Shown here: positions 1 through 5,299 of the stretch, one piece after another | Layout of the letters: each line of letters opens with the position of its first letter | Numbering within the stretch: position 1 is the first letter of the stretch | Origin: Planctomycetia bacterium | Lineage (GTDB): Bacteria; Planctomycetota; Planctomycetia; Pirellulales; UBA1268 | Assembly: GCA_010027105.1 (NCBI GenBank) | Contig: RGVT01000136.1 | Span: 1-7,111 of the forward strand | Direction: 5' to 3' | Length of the DNA: 7,111 nt | Notes under the pieces: model-generated | Told to the model about the DNA's origin: nothing | The model's input: the letters and a program-made list of their open reading frames with translations, nothing else | Databases searched by the model: none | Position numbers and translations under genes: made by a program

Positions 1-1
1 C

Positions 2-367
2 CGCGGCCCGGGCCGCGGCGCGGTCGTCGGTGAGCGGCTCGGCGAGCGCCCGCGCGACGTCCTCGATCTGCCCGCCGCCGATCGACTCGAGCAGCTGACC
101 CGGGAGCTGGGGCTGGCCCGGGCGCTCGTGGTGCTCGACGACCTCGGCCTCGACCCGCGGCGCTTGGCCGCCGGGGGCCCGCGGGCCGCCTTCGACGCGG
201 TCGCGACCGCCGTCGACGCCGAGCCCGACGCCGCCAAGCGGGGCCGCGTGCTTCTCGGCCTGCTCGGGGCGGAGGGGCCGGCAGTCTACGCCACGGCCAC
301 GGCGGTGAACGAGGGCATTGACCATGTCTGGGTTTTCAGATACGAACATGAGGATGGGTTCGAGTGA
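2..367 (+). CDS. 3' end of an unrecognised gene upstream of rpmA (partial)
   Basis: The frame is open from the window edge to a TGA at 365-367 and gives about 121 residues of C-terminus. The strong preference for G or C at third codon positions up to about position 310 supports real coding. The protein is rich in Ala, Leu, Arg and Asp, with helix-like stretches such as LDLPAADRLEQLTRELGL and LARALVVLDDLGL, and it ends in a more polar, aromatic tail (HVWVFRYEHEDGFE). No signal peptide, membrane segment or catalytic motif is visible in this part. It is not ribosomal protein L21, the usual gene before rpmA. It ends 39 bases before the rpmA ATG, so co-transcription is possible. The last 55 bases or so are distinctly lower in GC than the rest, which may reflect embedded regulatory sequence or a poorly conserved tail. 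I do not recognise the family. Confidence 0.55.
   Translation, partial: RGPGRGAVVGERLGERPRDVLDLPAADRLEQLTRELGLARALVVLDDLGLDPRRLAAGGPRAAFDAVATAVDAEPDAAKRGRVLLGLLGAEGPAVYATATAVNEGIDHVWVFRYEHEDGFE
318..346 (+). promoter_or_regulatory. Weak sigma70-like promoter candidate for rpmA-obg-coaX
   Basis: A TTGACC hexamer (318-323) is followed after 17 bases by TACGAA (341-346), inside a short lower-GC stretch at the end of the upstream gene. The -35 box is good but the -10 box matches the consensus at only three of six positions. The placement, 61 bases before the rpmA start, is reasonable. Planctomycete promoters are poorly defined, so this is only a candidate. Confidence 0.22.
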
Positions 368-406
368 TCTGGGTCGCCTTCGGAAAGAGGCGGCCGGAGG
401 TGCGTG

Positions 407-652
407 ATGGCTCACAAAAAAGGTCAGGGCTCCAGCCGCAACGGCCGTGATTCCAACGCCCAGCGCCGGGGCGTGAAGAAGTTCGGCGGCGAGCAGGTGC
501 GGGCCGGCAACATCCTCGTGCGGCAGGTGGGCACGAAGTTCCGCCCCGGCGCCAACGTGGGCATGGGCACCGACTACACGCTCTTCGCCCTCGTCGACGG
601 CGTCGTCGGCTTCGATCAGGAAGGCCGCCGCGTGAACGTCGCGGCCTCGTAG
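407..652 (+). CDS. rpmA: Large-subunit ribosomal protein bL27
   Basis: This 81-residue protein is a full-length bL27, a 50S protein whose N-terminal tail reaches the peptidyl-transferase centre and helps position tRNA. The family signature is intact: MAHKKGQGSSRNGRDSNAQR at the N-terminus, then VKKFGGEQVRAGNILVRQ, GTKFRPGANVGMG and DYTLFALVDGVV. The ATG at 407 is chosen over the in-frame GTG at 404 because the family starts at MAHKKG and because a GGAGG at 396-400 lies six bases upstream. There is no cleavable N-terminal extension of the Firmicutes kind. The length matches the family (E. coli 85 residues). rplU, its usual upstream partner, is not adjacent. obg starts 30 bases after the stop codon, so the two are probably co-transcribed. 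Confidence 0.98.
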   Translation: MAHKKGQGSSRNGRDSNAQRRGVKKFGGEQVRAGNILVRQVGTKFRPGANVGMGTDYTLFALVDGVVGFDQEGRRVNVAAS

Positions 653-682
653 GCGCGGCCGCGCGGGATCGGGCGTGCTCGG

Positions 683-1723
683 GTGTTCGTCGACCGCGTG
701 CATATCGAGGTGGTGGCCGGCGACGGCGGCCGCGGCTGTTCGAGTTTCCGGCGGGAGAAATACATCCCTCTCGGCGGCCCCGACGGCGGCGACGGCGGCG
801 ACGGCGGCAGCGTGATCCTCGAGGCGCGGGCCGGCGTCGATTCGCTCGCGGCCCTCGCCCACCGGATGCAGTGGCGGGCGGAGCACGGCCAGGCGGGCGG
901 ACCGGCCAACTGCCAGGGCCGCTCCGCGGAAGACCTCGTGCTGCTCGTCCCGCCCGGCACGATCGTGCTCGACGAGACGACGGGGCTCGTGCTCAAGGAT
1001 CTGGCCGTGGCGGGCGAGTCGATCGTGGCCGCGCAGGGTGGCGCCGGCGGCAAGGGCAACCTCCACTTCAAGACGTCGACCAACCGCGCCCCGCGCGAGA
1101 CCACGCCGGGCGACAAGGGTCGGGCCCGCCGCCTGCTCCTCGAGCTCAAGGTGATCGCCGACGTCGGCCTCGTGGGGTTGCCGAACGCCGGCAAGAGCAC
1201 GCTCCTCTCGCGGCTCTCCCGGGCCCGCCCGCAGATCGCCGACTACGCGTTCACGACGAAGGCGCCGATGCTCGGGATCGTGGCGATCGACCGCGACCGG
1301 AGCTTCGTGCTCGCCGACCTGCCGGGCCTCATCGAGGGGGCGCACGCCGGAATCGGCCTCGGCCACGAGTTCCTCCGCCACGTGGAGCGGGCGGGCATCG
1401 TGGTGCACGTCGTGGAGCCGAGCCCGGTCGACGGCGGCGATCCGGTGGCCAACTACCGCGCCATCCGCGCCGAACTCGCGCTCCACGACGAGAGCCTCGG
1501 CCGCCGGCCCGAGATCGTGGTCGTAAGCAAGAGCGAACTGCCCGGGGCCGACGAGGTCAGGGAGCGTCTGGCCGCCGAGACCGGCCGCGACGTCCTCGCC
1601 GTGAGCGCGGTCACGGGCCTCGGGCTCGACAGGCTTGTCGCCGCCGTCGCAGCCGAGATGGATCGGCAGCGGCGCGAACGCGACGAAGCCGGCCGGGCCG
1701 CCGCACGGAGCCCCGCGCCATGA
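683..1723 (+). CDS. obg: Obg-family ribosome-assembly GTPase (CgtA/ObgE) with altered G4 motif
   Basis: This 346-residue protein is an Obg GTPase, which binds the 50S subunit and acts in its late maturation and in stress responses. The GTG start at 683 gives the family N-terminus MFVDRVHIEVVAGDGGRGC. Residues 1-158 form the glycine-rich Obg fold, including FRREKYIPLGGPDGGDGG. The G domain follows: G1 GLPNAGKST at 165-173, switch I FTT at 190-192, G3 DLPG at 212-215 and G5 SAVTG at 308-312. The G4 position reads SKSE (282-285) instead of NKxD, so both the Asn and the Asp that normally read the guanine base are changed. The strand before it carries VVEP (243-246) where VVD is usual. No C-terminal OCT domain is present; the tail after about residue 330 is short and charged. 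The stop overlaps the coaX start (ATGA), implying translational coupling. The Shine-Dalgarno is weak. Confidence 0.97.
   Translation: MFVDRVHIEVVAGDGGRGCSSFRREKYIPLGGPDGGDGGDGGSVILEARAGVDSLAALAHRMQWRAEHGQAGGPANCQGRSAEDLVLLVPPGTIVLDETTGLVLKDLAVAGESIVAAQGGAGGKGNLHFKTSTNRAPRETTPGDKGRARRLLLELKVIADVGLVGLPNAGKSTLLSRLSRARPQIADYAFTTKAPMLGIVAIDRDRSFVLADLPGLIEGAHAGIGLGHEFLRHVERAGIVVHVVEPSPVDGGDPVANYRAIRAELALHDESLGRRPEIVVVSKSELPGADEVRERLAAETGRDVLAVSAVTGLGLDRLVAAVAAEMDRQRRERDEAGRAAARSPAP
782..808 (+). repeat. Three perfect tandem GACGGCGGC units inside obg
   Basis: Three exact 9-base units encode Asp-Gly-Gly three times in the conserved glycine-rich loop of the Obg fold. The family normally has PDGGDGG followed by a variable residue and GG, so the third Asp fits. 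The perfect DNA repetition probably reflects high-GC codon choice rather than a mobile repeat. Confidence 0.6.
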
Positions 1724-2547
1724 CCACATCCGCCCGCCCGATCTGCGACGGCGACACGGTGCTGCTCGCCGACGTCGGCAACTCGCGGATCAAGCTCGCG
1801 GTCGTCGCCGACCACGGCGACGCGCGGCGCCTGCCCGCGATCACGCGCCGGCACGATCTCGACAGCCACTCCTTCCGACCGGCCGACCTCGAACAGTGGC
1901 TGCAGGGCGCCGCGCCCGGGCCGGCCGTCGTGCTCGTGGCGAGCGTGCATGACGCCGCCGCCGCCCGCCTCGAGGCGGCCCTGGCCGCCGTGTCGGCCAC
2001 CGGCCACCGCCCGCTGCGGCAGCGCCGCATCGTGCACGCCGATCTGCCACTCGCGATCGCCGTTCCCGAGCCCGACCGCGTCGGCATCGACCGGCTGTGC
2101 GGCGCGGCGGCGGCCACGATCGTGAAGCCGGCGGGCCGGCCGGCGATCGTGGTCGACTGCGGCACGGCGGCGACGGTCGATCTCGTCGTCGCCGACGGCA
2201 CGTTCACAGGCGGCGCGATCCTGCCCGGCCCCGCCCTCATGGCCCGCGCGCTCGCAGACGGCACGAGCAAACTCCCCGAGGTGGCCGCCCTCGGCCGGGG
2301 CGAGGCTCCCGCCATGCCGGGCCGCTCCACGCACGAGGCGATCGCCGCGGGCATCGGCTTCGGCACGCAGGGCGCGATCGCCCGACTCGTCGCCGAGGGC
2401 CAGGCCGCGCTCGGCGGCACCGCCGACGTGATCCTCACCGGCGGCTGGCGCGGCGCCGTCCGCGCGGCCCTCCCGGGCGCGACCGAAATCCCCGACCTCG
2501 TCCTCCACGGCATCGCCCTCGCCGCCAGTCGCGCCTGCGCGCGGTGA
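1720..2547 (+). CDS. coaX: Type III pantothenate kinase
   Basis: This 275-residue protein is a CoaX-type pantothenate kinase, which phosphorylates pantothenate with ATP in the first committed step of CoA synthesis. It belongs to the ASKHA fold and is unrelated to E. coli CoaA. The motifs seen are the phosphate loop DVGNSRIK (18-25), GIDR (122-125) with the likely catalytic Asp124, DCGTAATVD (146-154), whose Asp146 is expected to bind the monovalent cation, and GGAILPG (164-170). A further glycine-rich LTGGW (239-243) lies near the C-terminus. Length is normal for the family. The ATG at 1720 is chosen because it overlaps the obg stop by four bases and places the first motif at the usual distance; the frame stays open further upstream only because it shadows obg. 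Translation is probably coupled to obg. No Shine-Dalgarno is needed or obvious. Confidence 0.95.
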   Translation: MTTSARPICDGDTVLLADVGNSRIKLAVVADHGDARRLPAITRRHDLDSHSFRPADLEQWLQGAAPGPAVVLVASVHDAAAARLEAALAAVSATGHRPLRQRRIVHADLPLAIAVPEPDRVGIDRLCGAAAATIVKPAGRPAIVVDCGTAATVDLVVADGTFTGGAILPGPALMARALADGTSKLPEVAALGRGEAPAMPGRSTHEAIAAGIGFGTQGAIARLVAEGQAALGGTADVILTGGWRGAVRAALPGATEIPDLVLHGIALAASRACAR

Positions 2548-2552
2548 CGAGC

Positions 2553-2613
2553 GTGGGACAGGCTTCAGCCTGTCATGCCTCGTTGTGGGACAGGCTTCAG
2601 CCTGTCATGCCTC
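2553..2613. repeat. Two tandem copies of a palindromic REP-like repeat
   Basis: Two identical 29-base copies lie at 2553-2581 and 2585-2613, with a 32-base period and a 3-base gap. Each contains GACAGGCTTCAGCCTGTC, in which GACAGGC pairs with GCCTGTC around a TTCA loop (one further pair can form inside). The first copy begins six bases after the coaX stop, so transcripts would carry two consecutive hairpins that may protect the 3' end or reduce read-through. There is no T tract, so a classical intrinsic terminator is not supported. From memory, near-identical palindromes are dispersed in planctomycete genomes; that is recollection, not a search. Confidence 0.85.
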
Positions 2614-2633
2614 GCCAGACCCCGTCGCCGGAC

Positions 2634-2707
2634 GTTCGCTGCGCCCTCCGGGCTGCGCTCACTCCTAGCGACTGGCGCTGCGCCATCCATGGCTTCGCTG
2701 GTCGCTA
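2634..2707. repeat. Second REP-like element with a long imperfect inverted repeat
   Basis: TAGCGACTGGCG (2666-2677) can pair with CGCTGGTCGCTA (2696-2707) over 12 positions, two of them G-U wobbles in RNA, around an 18-base loop. Just to the left, TTCGCTGCGCCCTCCGGGC (2635-2653) resembles the loop region GGCGCTGCGCCATCCATGGC (2674-2693), so the block looks like two diverged copies of a unit with sequence CGCTGCGCC followed by an ATCC or TCC centre. It is unlike the palindrome next to it, so two repeat families seem to sit side by side. Confidence 0.6.
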
Positions 2708-2789
2708 AAGCCGACGGCCGGGGCACTGGGGAGCCCGAAGCCTCCTCAAACGTTGGACTGCCGGGTTGGGCGAGTCAATGTGCGGCTCG

Positions 2790-2818
2790 CTGTACGCGTG
2801 AAATGGATGGGCTAGACT
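2790..2818 (+). promoter_or_regulatory. Possible promoter for rsfS-argS
   Basis: TAGACT (2813-2818) matches the -10 consensus at four of six positions, including the important second A and last T. The sequence 17 bases upstream, CTGTAC (2790-2795), is a poor -35. Initiation near 2825 would leave a leader of about 30 bases before the rsfS ATG, in which CTGCG (2817-2821) and CGCAG (2830-2834) could form a small hairpin. The position right after the repeat block favours a separate start for rsfS-argS, but the boxes alone are weak. Confidence 0.3.
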
Positions 2819-2855
2819 GCGAGACTTCCCGCAGGAACACGAAAGACCGCTCACG

Positions 2856-3266
2856 ATGCCCCCCGCCGCGAAACCAGCCGCCACCAACCGGTCGTCCGAT
2901 CGATCGCGGATGCTCGCGCTCACGGCGGCGCGGGTGGCGGCCGAGGCCCGCGGGACCGACGTGAAGATCCTCGACCTCCGCGACCTCACGCAGGTGTTCG
3001 ACTACTTCGTGGTCGCCACCGGCACGAGCAAGCGGCAGATCCATGCGATGGCCGACGAAATCGGGAAGGTCGTGAAGGCCGAGCTCCACGATCGGCGGCG
3101 CGGGGCGGAGGGCTACGAGGAGGGCCGCTGGATCGTGCTCGACTATGGCGACGTGGTCGTGCACCTCTTCGACGCCGAGTCGCGGGAGTATTGGGATCTC
3201 GAGCATCTCTGGAGCGGCGCGAAGACGGTCGCCGCGCCCGCCGCGGGAGCGGCCCGCGATGCCTGA
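2856..3266 (+). CDS. rsfS: Ribosomal silencing factor RsfS (Iojap family)
   Basis: This 136-residue protein is RsfS, which binds L14 (uL14) on the 50S subunit and blocks joining with the 30S subunit when nutrients are scarce. The family core is clear: KILDLRDLTQVFDYFVVATG (37-56), then TSKRQIHAMADEI (57-69), GRWIVLDYGDVVVHLFD (90-106) and REYWDLEHLW (110-119). The N-terminal 18 residues are polar and unconserved and the last 15 or so are Ala-rich. ATG 2856 is used, but an internal ATG at 2910 (Met19) would still give the whole core, and neither has a well-placed Shine-Dalgarno; AGGAA at 2833-2837 is too far upstream. The stop overlaps the argS start by eight bases. RsfS often lies near obg and nadD in bacteria, which agrees with obg close upstream here. 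Confidence 0.94.
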   Translation: MPPAAKPAATNRSSDRSRMLALTAARVAAEARGTDVKILDLRDLTQVFDYFVVATGTSKRQIHAMADEIGKVVKAELHDRRRGAEGYEEGRWIVLDYGDVVVHLFDAESREYWDLEHLWSGAKTVAAPAAGAARDA

Positions 3267-5085
3267 TCCGAACGTGCGGGCCGCCCTCCGCAGGATGTTC
3301 GGGGCGGCGCTCGGGCGGCTGGCCGCCGACGGCGTGGTGGCGATCGCGCCCGAGGAGCTGCCGGGGCTGCTCGACCAGGTCCGCGAGGCGGCCGACGCGA
3401 GGCACGGCGACTATTCGGGCACGATGGCGATGGCGCTGGCCAAGCGGGCCGGCAAGAAGCCGCGCGACCTGGCCGCCGAGATCATCCGCCGGCTCGACGT
3501 CGAAGGGCTGTTCGAGCCGCCGGGCGAGCCGGTGGGGCCGGGGTTCATCAACCTGCGGGTGCGCGACGACGCGCTCGCCCGCGCCGTGGCGGCCGCCGTG
3601 CGCGATCCGCGGCTCGGCGTGGCGCCGGTGGCCGCGCCGCAGACGATCGTGCTCGACTACTCGTCGCCGAACGTCGCCAAGCCGATGCACGTGGGCCACA
3701 TCCGCTCGACCGTGATCGGCGCCGCACTGGCGCGGATCCTGAAGTTCCGCGGCCATCGCGTGATCACCGACAACCACCTGGGCGACTGGGGCACGCAGTT
3801 CGGCATGATCCTCTGGGGCTGGAAGCACTGCCGCGACGACGCGGCGTTCGCCGCCGATCCCACGGCCGAACTGGGCCGGCTCTACCGGCTCGTGCGGAAG
3901 GTGGCCGATGCGAAGCCCGAGGAACTCGCTGCCGATCCCGGGGCGGCGGCGCTCGCCGCCCGGCATCCCGACTGCGGCCGCGAGGTGCTGCTCGAGACGG
4001 CGAAGCTGCACGAGGGGGATCCGGAGAATCGGGCCCTGTGGGAGCAGTTCATGCCGGTCTGCCGCCGCGAGATCGAGAGGATCTATGCGCGGCTCGACGT
4101 CTCCTTCGATCACACGCTCGGCGAGAGTTTCTACCAGCCCATGCTCGCCGGCGTGGTGCACGACCTGGAGGCCGTCGGCCTCGCGCGGGAGAGCCGCGGG
4201 GCGGTGGGCGTGTTTCTCGACGGGGACGACAAGCCGCCGCTGCTCGTCCGCAAGGCGGACGGCGCGTTCCTCTACGCCACCACCGACCTGGCCACGATCC
4301 GCTGGCGGCTGGAGCACTGGAAGCCGGACCGGATCCTCTACGTGGTCGACCACCGCCAAAGCCAGCACTTCGAGCAGGTGTTCGAGACGGCCCGCCGCTG
4401 GCTGCCCAACGCGAGCCACGCGGCGCTCGTGCACGTCGCCTTCGGCACCGTGCTTGGCGACGATGGCAAGCCCTTCAAAACCCGCGCCGGCGACACCGTG
4501 GGCCTCGAGGCCCTGCTCGACGAGGGCGTGGCCCGGGCCTTCCAGGTGGTCACGACAGCCGACGCCGAGCGGGGGACGGAGATGCCGGAGGCGGAGCGGC
4601 GGCGGATCGCGGAGGCGGTGGGGATCGGCGCGATCAAGTACGCCGACCTCGCGCAGAACCGCACCACCGACTACGTCTTCAGCTTCGACAAGATGCTCGA
4701 GCTCAAGGGCAACACTGCGGCCTACATGCAGTACGCGGTGGCCCGCGTGGAGGGCATCTTCGCGAAGGGGGGCGTCGACCGCGCGCAGGTCCGTCGGGAG
4801 TGCCGCGGCGCGACGTTGTCGGATCGGCGCGAGCGGGCCCTGGCGCTGGCGCTCCTGCGGTTCGCGGAGGCGCTCGAGGACGTCGAGGCCGACGAGCGGC
4901 CCAACGTGCTCACCGCGTATCTGTTCGACGTCGCGGGCGCCTACTCGACCTTCTACGACGCGCTCCCCGTGCTCAAGGCGGAAGGCGCGGAGCGCACGGC
5001 GCGACTCGCGCTCTGCGACCTCACCGGGCAGGTGCTCCGCCGGGGTCTCGAGCTGCTCGGGATCCGGGTGCCCGAGCGGATGTGA
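3259..5085 (+). CDS. argS: Arginyl-tRNA synthetase
   Basis: This 608-residue class I synthetase charges tRNA-Arg with arginine. The N-terminal additional domain covers about residues 1-100 and includes HGDYSGTMAMALAKRAGKKP. The catalytic domain begins with SSPNVAKPMHVGHIRSTVIG (135-154), whose HVGH (144-147) is the HIGH motif. DNHLGDWGTQFG (171-182) is highly typical of ArgRS. At the KMSK position it has GKPFKTRAG (403-411), a variant common in this enzyme family. The C-terminal DALR anticodon-binding domain runs from about residue 485 (NTAAYMQYAVARVEGIF) to the canonical end GLELLGIRVPERM. Length is normal. ATG 3259 lies inside the rsfS 3' end with an 8-base overlap and a GGGAG at 3244-3248, pointing to coupled translation. 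No defect is seen. Confidence 0.98.
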   Translation: MPDPNVRAALRRMFGAALGRLAADGVVAIAPEELPGLLDQVREAADARHGDYSGTMAMALAKRAGKKPRDLAAEIIRRLDVEGLFEPPGEPVGPGFINLRVRDDALARAVAAAVRDPRLGVAPVAAPQTIVLDYSSPNVAKPMHVGHIRSTVIGAALARILKFRGHRVITDNHLGDWGTQFGMILWGWKHCRDDAAFAADPTAELGRLYRLVRKVADAKPEELAADPGAAALAARHPDCGREVLLETAKLHEGDPENRALWEQFMPVCRREIERIYARLDVSFDHTLGESFYQPMLAGVVHDLEAVGLARESRGAVGVFLDGDDKPPLLVRKADGAFLYATTDLATIRWRLEHWKPDRILYVVDHRQSQHFEQVFETARRWLPNASHAALVHVAFGTVLGDDGKPFKTRAGDTVGLEALLDEGVARAFQVVTTADAERGTEMPEAERRRIAEAVGIGAIKYADLAQNRTTDYVFSFDKMLELKGNTAAYMQYAVARVEGIFAKGGVDRAQVRRECRGATLSDRRERALALALLRFAEALEDVEADERPNVLTAYLFDVAGAYSTFYDALPVLKAEGAERTARLALCDLTGQVLRRGLELLGIRVPERM

Positions 5086-5087
5086 CC

Positions 5088-5104
5088 CACCCCTCATTGG
5101 GGTG
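5088..5104 (+). terminator. Hairpin directly after the argS stop
   Basis: CACCCC (5088-5093) pairs perfectly with GGGGTG (5099-5104) around a five-base loop, starting three bases after the argS stop. No T run follows (the next bases are TAAGGCAT), so it may be a weak or factor-assisted terminator or a 3'-end stabiliser. The right arm could alternatively pair with CATCCCC a few bases downstream (5110-5116), so two exclusive structures are possible. Confidence 0.4.
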
Positions 5105-5121
5105 TAAGGCATCCCCGCGCG

Positions 5122-5155
5122 CCCGATTTGTCACCGTTCCGTCCCGATTCGTCAC
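5122..5155. repeat. Direct repeat phased at 21 bp upstream of the secreted-protein gene
   Basis: CCCGATTTGTCAC (5122-5134) and CCCGATTCGTCAC (5143-5155) differ at one of 13 positions and are offset by 21 bases, about two turns of the helix. That puts both copies on the same face, as in binding sites for a dimeric or cooperative regulator. The second copy also begins a small inverted repeat, CCCGA (5143-5147) with TCGGG (5159-5163). They lie about 145-180 bases before the next start codon. No known regulator is recognised. Confidence 0.45.
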
Positions 5156-5172
5156 TTTTCGGGCACGAAACG

Positions 5173-5200
5173 TTGCTGGAGGCGGGATTCGCATTAGAAC
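5173..5200 (+). promoter_or_regulatory. Weak promoter candidate for the secreted-protein gene
   Basis: TTGCTG (5173-5178) and TAGAAC (5195-5200) are separated by 16 bases and match the -35 and -10 consensus at three and four of six positions. Initiation would be near 5207, giving a leader of about 93 bases. The direct repeats at 5122-5155 would lie just upstream of the -35 box, an activator-like position. The match is weak. Confidence 0.22.
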
Positions 5201-5236
5201 CGGGGGATGGCCAGTCACACGCTCCATGCTCGCCGC

Positions 5237-5249
5237 GGCCGATTCGGCC
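5237..5249. repeat. Perfect palindrome GGCCGA-T-TCGGCC in the leader region
   Basis: Two 6-base arms are perfectly symmetric about a single T. Flanking GC pairs could extend the stem with a one-base bulge, and CTTATT follows at 5252-5257. It could be an operator or a leader hairpin before the secreted-protein start, but short GC palindromes are common in such DNA. Confidence 0.3.
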
Positions 5250-5299
5250 CGCTTATTCCTAACCGGATCGTATCACTCACCTTGAAGCCCGTTCCGATC

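Larger units (their letters stand above)
2548..2855. other. Gene-free gap of 308 bases made largely of repeat elements
   Basis: From left to right the gap holds two tandem palindromic repeats (2553-2613), a GC-rich stretch with a further inverted-repeat element (2634-2707), about 100 bases with no clear structure, and a possible promoter and leader for rsfS (2790-2855). Frames open across it, for example from 2575, give Arg, Ser and Pro rich products with no family resemblance and are unlikely to be genes. It separates the rpmA-obg-coaX block from rsfS-argS. Confidence 0.75.

Noticed and set aside
1453..2513. Overlapping minus-strand frames of 300-351 codons opposite coaX
   Set aside because: These are shadow frames of obg and coaX; their products are Arg/Ala-rich and show no family motif.
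2553..2613. A minimal CRISPR array
   Set aside because: There are only two repeats, with a 3-base gap in place of a spacer, and no cas gene in the window.
2575..2964. A 129-codon plus-strand frame starting inside the palindromic repeats
   Set aside because: It begins in a repeat, crosses the rsfS start in another frame, and its Arg/Ser/Pro-rich product matches the kind of spurious protein often called over such repeats.
2986..5112. A 708-codon open frame on the minus strand opposite rsfS and argS
   Set aside because: It mirrors two genes with unmistakable family motifs on the plus strand. Long antisense frames arise automatically in very GC-rich coding DNA, and the product is low-complexity Arg/His/Val/Leu with no recognisable domain.
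5176..5206. A tRNA gene or remnant on the minus strand, suggested by GCGGGATTCG and AACC, which resemble a reversed T-arm
   Set aside because: The T-loop pattern is interrupted by extra bases (CATTAG), and no acceptor stem, anticodon arm or CCA end can be found around it.
5207..5299. An earlier start at 5207 for the secreted protein
   Set aside because: It would put 31 unconserved residues in front of a well-formed signal peptide, and this stretch contains a palindrome and likely leader sequence.
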